From contig JBJXEJ010000069.1 in the NCBI GenBank assembly GCA_046154125.1, positions 1 through 39,844 on the forward strand: a DNA stretch of 39,844 bases, written 5' to 3'. This document shows, in pieces, positions 7,802-16,193 of this stretch. The first letter of the stretch is position 1; the number at the start of each line of letters is the position of its first letter. The position numbers were made by a program, and so were the translations under genes. The notes beneath the pieces were generated by a model that had not been told where the DNA came from, did not search any database, and was given only the letters and a program-made list of their open reading frames with translations. This DNA is from PBB1 sp046154125. GTDB lineage: Bacteria; Pseudomonadota; Gammaproteobacteria; Burkholderiales; Burkholderiaceae_C.

Positions 7802-8644
7802 ATGCTGAACCCGGTCGGGAGCTCTGAATCGATAGGCGTCTACGACTCCGGAGTCGGCGGACTGTCGGTGCTGCGGGCGCTGAAGACGAAGCTGCCGGGC
7901 GAATCGTTCACCTACGTTGCCGACTGTGGCCACGCGCCGTACGGAGATCGCTCGCCGCAGTTCGTTGAAAGCCGCGCCCGGGAAATTGCCGGGTTCCTGA
8001 AGGAGTGCGGTTCCAAGGCCATGGTGATCGCCTGCAACACCGCCAGCGTCGTGGCGGCGCATGGCCTGCGCGACCAGTTCGATCTGCCGATCGTCGCCAT
8101 GGAGCCGGCGATCAAGCCCGCCGCGCTGCTCACCCGGTCGAAGGTGGTGCTGGTGCTGGCCACCAGCAACACGATTCGAAGTCCATCGGTCGCCCGGCTC
8201 TGCAGTGCCTACGCAGCGGACGCACGCGTCATCCTGCAAGCCTGTCCGGGCCTGGCCGATCAGGTCGAGCGCAGTCAGTTCGATCATCGGGTGACGCGCC
8301 AGCTGCTGGAGGCGTACATCCTCCCCGGCCTCGCTGAAGGCGCGGACACGATCGTGCTGGGCTGCACGCACTATGCGTTCCTCGCCGACGAAATTGCGAG
8401 GATCGCGGGCCCGGCCGTCACGATCGTGGAGCCGTCCGATGCCATCGCCAGCCAGCTGTCGCGCGTGATCGCGCCGTCGCCCCTGCCAAGGGGACATGCA
8501 GCCTCCACACGGTTCTACACGTCCGGCCCCACGCGACAACTGGCCGCGTTCCTCGAGTCCATCGGAGAACCTTCCGGGCAGGTGCATGCCCTTCCCGAAG
8601 TCGGGGCCCCGCACCGTCCAGGGACATCCCAGGCAACCAACTGA
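7802..8644 (+). CDS. murI: Glutamate racemase
   Basis: A 280-residue Asp/Glu racemase. The start of the fold reads IGVYDSGVGGLSVL (residues 11-24), and APYGDRS follows at 45-51. The two catalytic cysteines are C78 in ACNTAS and C188 in GCTHY. The enzyme interconverts L- and D-glutamate in the cytoplasm to supply D-Glu for peptidoglycan. The ATG at 7802 is chosen because residues 1-31 of the longer possible frame are basic and unlike the family; no strong ribosome site is seen in front. An SRPBCC gene follows after 26 bases. All catalytic residues are present, so it should be active. Confidence 0.93.
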   Translation: MLNPVGSSESIGVYDSGVGGLSVLRALKTKLPGESFTYVADCGHAPYGDRSPQFVESRAREIAGFLKECGSKAMVIACNTASVVAAHGLRDQFDLPIVAMEPAIKPAALLTRSKVVLVLATSNTIRSPSVARLCSAYAADARVILQACPGLADQVERSQFDHRVTRQLLEAYILPGLAEGADTIVLGCTHYAFLADEIARIAGPAVTIVEPSDAIASQLSRVIAPSPLPRGHAASTRFYTSGPTRQLAAFLESIGEPSGQVHALPEVGAPHRPGTSQATN

Positions 8645-8670
8645 CTTCGACCAGTACAGGAGAAACCACC

Positions 8671-9117
8671 ATGTCCTCCCGCAGTGTCCGACTTCATCGC
8701 GTGCTTCGCACCCCGCCCGGGAAGCTCTATCGCGCGTTCCTGGAACCCGCTGCCATCAGCAAGTGGATCCCACCCTACGGATTCACCTGCCAGGTGCACC
8801 AGATGGACGCCCGTGTCGGCGGCACGTTCCGGATGACCTTCCAGAATTTCTCTTCAGGTCATGGGCACTCCTTCGGCGGGGAGTACCTTGAACTCGTTCC
8901 AAACGAGCTGATTCGGTACACGGACCGGTTCGACGATCCGAACCTGCCCGGCGTGATGCAGGTGTCTGTGACCTTGAGGCCGGTTCTGTGCGGCACCGAG
9001 GTCAGCATCGTGCAGGAAGGCATTCCGGACGTGATACCGCTCGAGATGTGCTACCTGGGCTGGCAGGAGTCGCTGGCCCAGCTGGCCACGCTGGTGGAAC
9101 CCGACATCCCGGGATAG
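8671..9117 (+). CDS. SRPBCC (AHSA1-like) family protein
   Basis: A 148-residue single-domain protein of the START/Bet v1 superfamily. Typical AHSA1 features are the opening VRLHRVLRTPPGKLYRAF, a KWIPPYGFT stretch, VGGTFRMTF, and the closing LGWQESLAQLATLVE helix. Such proteins bind hydrophobic ligands in a deep cavity or act as Hsp90-activator-like domains; the ligand here is unknown. AGGAGA lies seven bases before the ATG, a strong ribosome site. It follows murI by 26 bases on the same strand and converges with the PRPP synthetase gene; the 54-base gap holds only a weak five-pair inverted repeat. Confidence 0.85.
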   Translation: MSSRSVRLHRVLRTPPGKLYRAFLEPAAISKWIPPYGFTCQVHQMDARVGGTFRMTFQNFSSGHGHSFGGEYLELVPNELIRYTDRFDDPNLPGVMQVSVTLRPVLCGTEVSIVQEGIPDVIPLEMCYLGWQESLAQLATLVEPDIPG

Positions 9118-9171
9118 CGCCGACGAGGAATGGAGCCGATGCCGGCGCCTTGAACCGGCCCCGCCCTTCGA

Positions 9172-10074
9172 TCAGCCGAAGCGCAGCGCGTCGGCGAGCA
9201 GTGGCACCACGCTGATCGTGTTGCTGGCATGGGGCACGCAGTCGGTGCTCCAGACATGGCGCACGCCGGTCGCCTTGAGTTCGACCAGCGCATCGCCGAC
9301 GAACAGCGCGTGGGTCACCGCCACATCCACCGACAGCGCGCCGGCGGCCAGCGCGAGCTGCGCGGCCGCCATCAGCGTGCGACCGGTGCTGGCCATGTCG
9401 TCGATCAACACGACCGCCCGGCCATCGCAGTTGATGTCGGGCGGCAGCGTCACTGCGACTTCGCGATCGCCGTGGCGCTGCTTGACGCACCAGCCGTGAT
9501 CGGCCGCTGGCGAACAGGCGCGTGCCGCCTCGCTGACCCACTGCGCCGATTCCTCGTCGGGCCCCAGCAGCAGCGGCTGGCTCACGTGTTGCGCCACCCA
9601 TGCCCCGATCAGCGGTGCGGCCGACAGCGACACGGCTCGACATCCGGGCATCACCTCGCTCAATGCCGAGATGCGGTGCAGGTGCGGATCGACCGTGATC
9701 ACGGCATCGAACCGGCTGGCCAGCAAGCTGCCGATGTGGCGCTGGCTCACCGCCTCGCCGGGCGAGAAGGCGATGTCCTGCCGCATGTAGGCGAGGTAGG
9801 GGCAGGCCAGCATCAGGCGCTGCGCACCCAGCTCACGGGCGGCCGGCGCGGTGATCAGCAACTCGACCAGCTTTTCGTTGGGCTGATGCAGGCTGCGAAA
9901 CAGCACCACGCACGAAGGCAGGGTGGCGGGCAGACGAAGCTTCAGCTCGCCATCGGGAAATCGATGCCGCCCGATCAGCGCCAGCGGCGCATCCAGTGCG
10001 CACGCGAGTGCACCGGCGATCTCGCGCTCGTCGTCGAAGGCCAGCACGCAGCCGGGTGTCGCAACGTTTCGCAT
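9172..10074 (-). CDS. prs: Ribose-phosphate pyrophosphokinase (PRPP synthetase), class III-like
   Basis: A 300-residue PRPP synthetase homologue; the classical reaction is ATP + ribose 5-phosphate to AMP + PRPP. Visible motifs are FPDGE (39-43), RQD (98-100), the metal/ATP segment VDPHLHR (128-134), the flexible-loop KQRHGD (198-203), and the PRPP-binding loop VLIDDMASTGRT (222-233). The VDPHLHR and DDMASTGRT forms resemble archaeal (class III) enzymes more than the bacterial housekeeping class I type, so this is probably a second, specialised copy. Its ATG shares one base with the stop of the AMP phosphorylase-like gene (TGATG), implying translational coupling and a joint role. One possibility is that AMP released by PRPP synthesis feeds the neighbouring phosphorylase. 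Confidence 0.88.
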   Translation of the reverse strand: MRNVATPGCVLAFDDEREIAGALACALDAPLALIGRHRFPDGELKLRLPATLPSCVVLFRSLHQPNEKLVELLITAPAARELGAQRLMLACPYLAYMRQDIAFSPGEAVSQRHIGSLLASRFDAVITVDPHLHRISALSEVMPGCRAVSLSAAPLIGAWVAQHVSQPLLLGPDEESAQWVSEAARACSPAADHGWCVKQRHGDREVAVTLPPDINCDGRAVVLIDDMASTGRTLMAAAQLALAAGALSVDVAVTHALFVGDALVELKATGVRHVWSTDCVPHASNTISVVPLLADALRFG

Positions 10075-11603
10075 CAGCAGGCTCCGCTCGCAGGGGTCAG
10101 GGTGTAGCCACTGTCGCGCATGGCCATCTGTCGCGCAAAGCCGAGGTCGGCCGGGTAGCAGGCGTGGATGCGGTACAGCGCCTGACCCGCCGTGACAGGG
10201 GCGCCGACCTTGCGCAGCAGATCGACGCCGGCGCCACTGACCTGCGGTGCGCCGGCCAGTCGGGCGATGCGTGCGAGATGCAGGTTGTCGATGGCACGGA
10301 CTGCGCCCGCCCGTTCTGCACAGACCTCGTGCGTCAGCTCGCCCAGCGCGGGCATCTCGGCGCGCCGGCCCTGCGCGTCGATGATGGCTTCCATCTGCGC
10401 CAGCGCTCGACCGGATTCGAGAATGTCGCGCGCGATGCGCCAGCCGTCGCCGCCGCGCACATCGGGGTCGAACTCGATCACGCGGCCGGCCAGGCGCAGC
10501 GACTTCTCGCGCAGGTCGGCCGGTGCGGCCGGGTCGTTGCGCAGCACGCGCATCACGTCGCGTGCCTCGAGCACCGGGCCGATGCCGTTGCCGATCGGCT
10601 GGCTGCCGTCGGTGATCATCACGTCGAGGCTGAGGTTGAGGCTGGACGCGACGTACTCGAACAGCTTGCGCAGCCGCTGCGCCGCCGGCATCGACCGCAC
10701 CTTGGCGGTGGGGCCGACCGGGATGTCGAGCACCAGGTGCGTCGAGCCCGCGGCGATCTTCTTCGACAGGATGGAGGCGACCATCTGGCCCGGTGAATCG
10801 ATGCCCAGCGGCCGCTCGACCGAGATCAGGATGTCGTCGGCCGGCGACAGGTCGGCGCTGCCACCCCAGGCCAGGCAACCATTGGTTTCGCGCACGATCT
10901 TCTGCAGGCGCTCGACGGGCAGCTCGACCTGCGCCAGCATCTCCATCGTGTCGGCGGTTCCGGCCGGCGACGTGATCGCGCGCGACGAGGTCTTGGGGCA
11001 CAGCATGCCGTGGGCCGTGACGATGGGCACCACCAGCATCGACGTGCGGTTGCCGGGGATGCCGCCGATGCAGTGCTTGTCGACCACCGGCCCGCCGCGC
11101 ACCGCCTGCTGCCAGTCGAGCCGCCGTCCGGTCGAAATCATCGCTTCGGTCAGGTACAGCACCTCGTCTCGTTCGAGGTCGTAGCCGTTGGTGGCGACGA
11201 CGAACGCGGCCAGCTCGATCTTCGAGTAGCGGGCGCGGGCGACGTCCTCGATCAGCGCGTGCATGTCGTCGCGAGACAGCCGCTCGCCCGAGATCTTGCG
11301 GTGCAGGGCGGGCAGCGAGACGGGGGGCTCGGCGGGGGACACCTGGGCGGCGTGCCCGGCCTGCACGTCGAGGCGGCCGAAGGCGTCCTCGGACAATCCC
11401 AGCTCATCGGGTTCGACGATGCAGGTGTCGTCGACGACGTTGAGCACCGCACTGATCACCGCCCCGTTGGCGCGCACCGTCACCTTGGACAGCGCCTGGA
11501 ACCCGGCCGCACGCACCACGGCGCAATCGCGGTGCAGGTAGACCACGTTCTCGCGCCAGGTGTCGATCGCCACGCGGCGTATGCGGAGGTCTTGTGGTTC
11601 CAT
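10074..11603 (-). CDS. Archaeal-type AMP phosphorylase / thymidine phosphorylase family protein
   Basis: A 509-residue nucleoside/nucleotide phosphorylase. The roughly 90-residue N-terminal extension before the DeoA-like core, the VDKHCIGGIPGNRT motif at about 174-187 and the SSRAITSPAGTADTME block at about 206-221 mark the archaeal AMP phosphorylase branch rather than classical E. coli DeoA (about 440 residues). Archaeal members convert AMP (also CMP, UMP) and phosphate to the free base and ribose 1,5-bisphosphate, feeding RuBisCO form III. No ribose-1,5-bisphosphate isomerase or RuBisCO gene is in this window. It is coupled to the PRPP synthetase gene by a one-base overlap. GGGAAG precedes the ATG. 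Whether the substrate is AMP or thymidine needs assay. Confidence 0.85.
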   Translation of the reverse strand: MEPQDLRIRRVAIDTWRENVVYLHRDCAVVRAAGFQALSKVTVRANGAVISAVLNVVDDTCIVEPDELGLSEDAFGRLDVQAGHAAQVSPAEPPVSLPALHRKISGERLSRDDMHALIEDVARARYSKIELAAFVVATNGYDLERDEVLYLTEAMISTGRRLDWQQAVRGGPVVDKHCIGGIPGNRTSMLVVPIVTAHGMLCPKTSSRAITSPAGTADTMEMLAQVELPVERLQKIVRETNGCLAWGGSADLSPADDILISVERPLGIDSPGQMVASILSKKIAAGSTHLVLDIPVGPTAKVRSMPAAQRLRKLFEYVASSLNLSLDVMITDGSQPIGNGIGPVLEARDVMRVLRNDPAAPADLREKSLRLAGRVIEFDPDVRGGDGWRIARDILESGRALAQMEAIIDAQGRRAEMPALGELTHEVCAERAGAVRAIDNLHLARIARLAGAPQVSGAGVDLLRKVGAPVTAGQALYRIHACYPADLGFARQMAMRDSGYTLTPASGAC

Positions 11604-11714
11604 CTTCCCACTCTACCCCTCGAAATTGCCGGCCACGCCGCGCGCGCTAGATGCGTCGAAACGCTCCTACAGTCGGACTCGTGGCCGAGCCGGCCTGATC
11701 GACGGATCCTCCCC

Positions 11715-13187
11715 ATGCACACAGCCCGACGTGGCCAGCGCAGCGATCTGCGGCGCATCGCGACCGACGTGATGATCGAACGAGGCCTCGAGCCTGAGTT
11801 CCCCGATGCGGTCCGCCAGCAGCTGGCATCGATCACCGAAGCGGCGCGGGAGACCGGAGGCAGCCTGCGCGATCTGACCGCCATGCCCTGGTGTTCGATC
11901 GACAACGACGATTCGCTCGACCTCGATCAGCTGACCGCTTGCGTGCCGCTGGCCGACGACGTCGTGCGGATCTTCGTGGCCGTGGCTGACGTCGATGCGA
12001 TCGTCACGAAAGGCTCCGCGATCGACGAGCATGCCCGGTTCAACACCACGTCCGTCTACACCTCGGCCAGGGTGTTTCCGATGTTGCCCGAGCGCCTGTC
12101 CCACGACCTGACGTCCCTCAATCCCGGCGAGGACCGTTTGGCGTTCGTGACCGAGATCGACATCGCTGCGGACGGCTCGATCGCGCAGACCCAGGTGTAC
12201 CGCGCGACGGTGCGAAACCGTGCCAAGTTGGCCTATGACGCGGTGTCTGCATGGATCGATGGCCAGGGCGAATTGCCGGAGGCCGCCCGGGTCGTGCCCG
12301 GCATGGACGCTCAGTTGCGCACGCAGGATGCCGTGGCCCAGCGCATGCGCGCGCGTCGGCACGCGCTCGGATCTCTCGAGTTCGAGACCTTCCAGCCGCA
12401 CGCCGTGTTCGATGACGAACGCGTGGTCGACATCCGGCAGCAGGTGCAGAACCGAGCGCGGCAGCTGATCGAGGAGTTCATGATCGCCACCAACGAGTGC
12501 ACCGCCAACCGCCTGGCCAGCCAGGGCGGGGCTTCCCTCCGCCGCGTGGTTCGATCGCCGGAGCGATGGCTTCGCATCGCGGAGGTGGCCCGGAAGTTCG
12601 GCGAGTCGCTGCCCGCGCAACCGGATTCGCGTGCGCTTGCGTCCTTTCTGGCAAGGCGGCACAAGGCCGATCCGCTGCGCTTCCCGGATCTGTCGCTGGT
12701 CATCGTCAAGCTGATGGGCTCCGGCGAGTACGTCGTCGAGCGGCCCGGTGGTGCGCCCATCGGGCACTTCGGCCTGGCCTTGCGCGACTACACGCATTCC
12801 ACCGCGCCGAATCGCCGCTATCCCGACCTCATCACGTTGCGCATGCTCAAGGCCCTGCTGACGGGGGCGCCGTCGCCCTACAGCGACGCCGAGCTTCATG
12901 GGCTGGCCGAGCACTGCACGCAGCAGGAAGACGCCGCGCAGAAAGTCGAGCGGCGCGTACGCAAGTCCGAAGCCGCACTGTTGCTCGAATCGCATGTCGG
13001 CCAGCACTACGACGCGATCGTCACCGGCCGGTCTGTCGGCGACACCTGGGTGCGCATCTTCGCGCCGCCGGTCGAGGGCAAGCTCGTGGGCCGGCTGCCC
13101 GAGCTCGACGTGGGTCAGCAGGTTCGCGTGAAGCTCGTCTCCACCGATGTGCAGCGCGGCTTCATCGACTTCGTGCTGGCCGACTGA
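11715..13187 (+). CDS. RNase II/RNB family 3'-5' exoribonuclease
   Basis: A 490-residue protein with an RNB catalytic domain starting at about residue 55 and a short S1-like OB fold at the C terminus (about 420-490). The active-site segment reads IDNDDSLDLDQL (62-73): three of the four acidic positions of E. coli RNase II are kept (D63, D69, D71, matching D201, D207, D209), but the fourth is glutamine (Q72). Later conserved blocks include RDYTHSTAPNRRYPDL. It lacks the N-terminal cold-shock domains of RNase II and RNase R, as do the compact RNB proteins of some other bacteria. The ATG at 11715 follows GGATCCTCC and begins the first segment with family character. It is divergent from the phosphorylase gene. 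Confidence 0.85.
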   Translation: MHTARRGQRSDLRRIATDVMIERGLEPEFPDAVRQQLASITEAARETGGSLRDLTAMPWCSIDNDDSLDLDQLTACVPLADDVVRIFVAVADVDAIVTKGSAIDEHARFNTTSVYTSARVFPMLPERLSHDLTSLNPGEDRLAFVTEIDIAADGSIAQTQVYRATVRNRAKLAYDAVSAWIDGQGELPEAARVVPGMDAQLRTQDAVAQRMRARRHALGSLEFETFQPHAVFDDERVVDIRQQVQNRARQLIEEFMIATNECTANRLASQGGASLRRVVRSPERWLRIAEVARKFGESLPAQPDSRALASFLARRHKADPLRFPDLSLVIVKLMGSGEYVVERPGGAPIGHFGLALRDYTHSTAPNRRYPDLITLRMLKALLTGAPSPYSDAELHGLAEHCTQQEDAAQKVERRVRKSEAALLLESHVGQHYDAIVTGRSVGDTWVRIFAPPVEGKLVGRLPELDVGQQVRVKLVSTDVQRGFIDFVLAD

Positions 13188-13226
13188 GGCGGGACCGGTC
13201 GGGCCCGTGGCTCTGGGCCATCGAGG

Positions 13227-13814
13227 CTACTTGACCTTGCCGAGGCCGACCCGGTATTCCTCGAGCCGCGTCTCGTAGTCGGTGGCATCGCCGTAACTCA
13301 GGAATCGCTGGTAGCGCTCGTGGGTGCCCAGTACCTTGCGGGCATGCTTGATGGGGCAAAAGTATTCCTCGGTGCGCGCGAGGATCTCGCGCATGTAGGC
13401 CATCAGCCCGTTGCCGTATTCGCAGTAGGTGCAGTGGAACTTCTCGATGAAGTTCAGGTAGCCGAGCTGGTGCCGGTCGAACACGAGGTAGTCGCCGCGC
13501 CGCACCCTGGTGATGCCGTAGATCGGAAAGCACGTCCACTGGTAGAAGCTGACGCATGCGTCCAGCATCAGCATCGGAATCACCATGCCGTAGATGACCG
13601 GCCCGGTGATCAGGTTCTGCGGTCGGTAGGCCACCAGCCAGCGGAAGAAGTTCGTCTTCAGCTTGCGGTGCGCCTCCTTCACCGAGCGCTCGAACTCGAC
13701 GCGCTTGCCGTTGATCTGGAAGAACATCCGGCTTTCCTGCTCGTGGAGGGCGGTGCGCAGCTCGTCCTCGAGACCGGCCATCTGGGCCAGGATCTGGTTG
13801 ATTCGTTCATTCAT
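13227..13814 (-). CDS. Conserved hypothetical protein with a hydrophobic segment
   Basis: A 195-residue protein that I do not recognise as a characterised family. Residues 1-50 are a charged, probably coiled-coil helix (MNERINQILAQMAGLEDEL onward). Residues about 65-97 are hydrophobic and aromatic (LITGPVIYGMVIPMLMLDAC) and likely membrane-embedded or membrane-associated. The second half is soluble with a HCTYCEYGNG segment (two cysteines, CxxC) near residues 127-136, which could bind metal or form a disulfide. Codon use matches the neighbours. It converges with the RNB exonuclease gene (39-base gap), and the next upstream gene on its strand is 59 bases away. Confidence 0.75.
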   Translation of the reverse strand: MNERINQILAQMAGLEDELRTALHEQESRMFFQINGKRVEFERSVKEAHRKLKTNFFRWLVAYRPQNLITGPVIYGMVIPMLMLDACVSFYQWTCFPIYGITRVRRGDYLVFDRHQLGYLNFIEKFHCTYCEYGNGLMAYMREILARTEEYFCPIKHARKVLGTHERYQRFLSYGDATDYETRLEEYRVGLGKVK

Positions 13815-13873
13815 TCGGCGAGGATAGACCGGCGTCGGTCCGGTCCTGTCGGTCGCGTCTTGCGGTCAGGCCT

Positions 13874-14860
13874 TCAGCGTGTTCGCCATGCGGGCGCGCG
13901 CGGGCGCCGTGGCATCGGTGGAATCTCGTACTGAGGCAGTTCCTGAAGGCAGAAGCTGAGCGCGATCAAGGCGGTCGGCACGTGGAACAGCATCATCCAG
14001 AGGCCGGGCGACTTGCCGACATCGATGCGAGGCAGTACCAGGATGGCGATCAGCAGGCTGACCGGCGTCAGCAGCGGAATCGCGCGGCGGAACGCCGCCC
14101 ACCAGCGTGCCGTGAGATGGCTGTCGTGAAACTGCGCGGGAGGCTGCGACAGGGTCCGGGCCAGGTGCGCTGCGACACGATCGAGCGCGAGCTCCGCGCC
14201 GCGGGTCCGCTTTGCCAGGTTGCCGCGCAGCCGCAGCTTGCTTTCCCAGCCGTCCTTCTTCTTGATGAGCCGTGTCCAGTTCCAGCCGAGCACGGCCAGC
14301 AGGTCTTCCGGAAGATCGAGCGCGCCGTCCGGCCCGGTGCCGGGCTCACCAGCGGGTCGGGGCGCCAGCCACACGTCGGCCGAGACCCGGTTGATCGCGG
14401 GCACGGTGAGCGTGAGGGTGAGGTCGTCGAGCTGAACCACGGCGAGGGTCAGGATCAACGACAGGCGGCTGTCGGCAGCACGGCCCGAGACAGACTGCAA
14501 CGAATAGCTGCGGGCGATCTCGAAACCCGGGCCGGCTGCGAACTGATGCCCGGGCGGTATGGCTTCGATCTGGGCCAGCAACGCTGCCGGCTGCGGCCCG
14601 CTGATCTGCAGCGTGGCTTGCAGGGCGTGCCCCTGATTCAGCGTGCGCGTCAGCCTGAAGCTGTCCGGTCCGAAGCTGTCGAGCTGCAGCGTTTCATGCA
14701 GGGCAGGCGCATCCGGGGCGTCACTGGCGTGCTCGACCGGCTTGAACCGCAGGCGCCGCTCCAGCCGATCGCTTGCGGCCAGATCGACGTGGCGCCCGCG
14801 GCGTGTGAATGGCTCGACCAGCCCGACGATGTCGTGGTGAGTCAGCGGATTCGACGACAT
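13874..14860 (-). CDS. Hypothetical protein with two C-terminal transmembrane helices
   Basis: A 328-residue protein with no recognised domain. Residues 1-230 are soluble with alternating beta-rich segments and an RLIKKKDGWESKLRLRGN stretch. Two hydrophobic helices follow at about 268-285 (LLTPVSLLIAILVL) and about 290-310 (WMMLFHVPTALIALSFCL). The C terminus is rich in proline and arginine. This suggests a cytoplasmic domain tethered to the inner membrane. The ATG at 14860 opens with MSSNPLTHHD. It lies between two other unknown minus-strand genes and may be cotranscribed with the downstream one. No functional claim can be made. Confidence 0.7.
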   Translation of the reverse strand: MSSNPLTHHDIVGLVEPFTRRGRHVDLAASDRLERRLRFKPVEHASDAPDAPALHETLQLDSFGPDSFRLTRTLNQGHALQATLQISGPQPAALLAQIEAIPPGHQFAAGPGFEIARSYSLQSVSGRAADSRLSLILTLAVVQLDDLTLTLTVPAINRVSADVWLAPRPAGEPGTGPDGALDLPEDLLAVLGWNWTRLIKKKDGWESKLRLRGNLAKRTRGAELALDRVAAHLARTLSQPPAQFHDSHLTARWWAAFRRAIPLLTPVSLLIAILVLPRIDVGKSPGLWMMLFHVPTALIALSFCLQELPQYEIPPMPRRPRAPAWRTR

Positions 14861-14922
14861 GGCCGCCTCGTCGATGCCGAATCAAGCCGGTGCCCGATGC
14901 TGTCGCGCGCCCCGCCGTCCTG

Positions 14923-15309
14923 TCAGGCCATCAGCGCGTTGGCCAGCGCCTTGGCCGTGGTCCGCGACCCGATCATCAGGTTCAGGTCGATCGTGCCGAC
15001 GCGCATCACGAGCCGCCGGCGCTCGCCTTCGCCTTCGATCTGCACCACGTCGATTCCGGTCGCAGGCAGCTGAACACCGTCGGCCAGCTCGCTCTTCGTG
15101 ATGGGAATCAGGTCGGTGCGCTTTGGCGCGCAGGCTGCCGACGACTGCAGCAGGGCCTGCAGCAACTGCTTCAGCGTCGTGTCGTTCAGCTCGAGGTCGA
15201 GATCGCCGTCGGGCGTCTGCAATCGAATTGCAAAGGCCTTGCCGTCGATCGCTGGCCAGGCCATGGCGATGCCGGTGAGGGGCTTGGGGTTGGGTCCTTT
15301 GATTTCCAT
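14923..15309 (-). CDS. Hypothetical protein, 128 residues
   Basis: A small soluble protein that I do not recognise. The start at 15309 (MEIKGPNPKPL) is chosen because the preceding in-frame residues look like untranslated DNA, with many arginines and serines. The central part has DGDLDLELNDTTLKQLLQ, a likely beta-hairpin and helix, and the C-terminal half is beta-rich and ends in a helix (TTAKALANALMA). There is no membrane segment, no signal peptide and no cysteine cluster (one cysteine at about residue 60). It lies 62 bases upstream of the two-helix membrane protein gene on the same strand and 115 bases downstream of the GST gene. Confidence 0.65.
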   Translation of the reverse strand: MEIKGPNPKPLTGIAMAWPAIDGKAFAIRLQTPDGDLDLELNDTTLKQLLQALLQSSAACAPKRTDLIPITKSELADGVQLPATGIDVVQIEGEGERRRLVMRVGTIDLNLMIGSRTTAKALANALMA

Positions 15310-15424
15310 GATCGAGCCTGAGGTGGTTTGAGTGATGAGGTGAATTGTCGACAACCCGGCATCGTGCCACGAGATCGGTCGCCTGGGGCCGGCGACTGCG
15401 TCCGCACAGGCGGATGCAGCGATT

Positions 15425-16084
15425 TCACTGCGCGATGATCTTCTTCGCGTAGTCGACCACTTCCTTCGGCACGAACGGCTCGGGGATATCCACACCGCGC
15501 TGGCAGGCCGGCCGCGCCGCCATCAGGTCGATCCATCGCTGCAGATGGGGCAGATCGTCGATTGGCACGCCGGCCCAGTCGTGGATGCGCACCCACGACC
15601 AGTTCGCGATGTCGGCGATGCTGAGTTCGTCGACCAGGTACTCGTGGTCCTTCAGGCGCGTGTCCAGCACGGTGAACAGCCGCTTGGTCTCCTTCTGGTA
15701 GCGATCGATCACCGACGGGATCTTTTCCGGGAAGTAGCGGAAGAACACATTCGCCTGACCCTGCATCGGCCCCACGCCGCCCATCTGGAACATCAGCCAC
15801 TGGATCACCTGCGAGCGCGGCTTCATGGCCTGGGGCATCAGCCGGCCCGTCTTCTCGGCCAGGTAGATCAGGATCGCGCCCGACTCGAACACCGCGAAGT
15901 CGCCCTCGTCGCGATCGACGATCGTCGGGATGCGGCCGTTGGGGTTGAGCTTCAGGTACTCGGGCTGCTTCTGCTCCTGCAGGCCGAGCTTGATCGGGTG
16001 CACTGTGTAGGGCAGGCCGAGTTCTTCGAGCGCGATGGAGGCTTTCCAGCCGTTGGGGGTGGCGGAGGTGTAGAGGTCGATCAT
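15425..16084 (-). CDS. yfcG: Glutathione S-transferase, Nu class (YfcG-like)
   Basis: A 219-residue two-domain GST. The N-terminal thioredoxin fold opens MIDLYTSATPNGWK; the TPNGxK motif is typical of Nu-class enzymes such as E. coli YfcG and YghU, which have glutathione-dependent disulfide reductase activity and little classical transferase activity. LNPNGRIPTIVD (with the cis-proline) and FESGAILIYLAEK (glutathione gamma-Glu site) follow. The C-terminal all-helical domain contains YLVDELSIADIANWSWV, the N-capping box region. The ATG at 16084 is the first family-like start. It is divergent from the small-ORF/SPASM/radical SAM group, with 109 bases between starts. It should act in the cytoplasm. 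Confidence 0.92.
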   Translation of the reverse strand: MIDLYTSATPNGWKASIALEELGLPYTVHPIKLGLQEQKQPEYLKLNPNGRIPTIVDRDEGDFAVFESGAILIYLAEKTGRLMPQAMKPRSQVIQWLMFQMGGVGPMQGQANVFFRYFPEKIPSVIDRYQKETKRLFTVLDTRLKDHEYLVDELSIADIANWSWVRIHDWAGVPIDDLPHLQRWIDLMAARPACQRGVDIPEPFVPKEVVDYAKKIIAQ

Positions 16085-16171
16085 GGTGTGGGCCTGTAGA
16101 AATGGAGTGGGAATTTCAGGCGAGATGCTGACTTGCGACTGCGCCAGCCACCCCGGGGCGGGTTGCCACGA

Positions 16172-16180
16172 TGCTAGAGT
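16172..16180 (+). promoter_or_regulatory. Candidate extended -10 promoter element for the small ORF/SPASM/radical SAM group
   Basis: TGCTAGAGT matches the extended -10 form TGnTATAAT at TG and four of six hexamer positions. It lies 14 bases before the small ORF ATG, so the mRNA would have a very short leader. No good -35 is seen, which is acceptable for extended -10 promoters. Confidence 0.35.
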
Positions 16181-16193
16181 GATTCGGGAAAAG

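Noticed and set aside
9139..9160. GCCGG/CCGGC inverted repeat between the convergent SRPBCC and PRPP synthetase genes
   Set aside because: A five-pair stem with a nine-base loop in GC-rich DNA is expected by chance; not strong enough to call a terminator.
16083..16193. Upstream extension of the small ORF to a 73-codon peptide with several cysteines
   Set aside because: The ATG at 16083 coincides with the GST start region on the other strand and would require a promoter inside GST; the 16194 ATG has the better ribosome site and the nearby extended -10.
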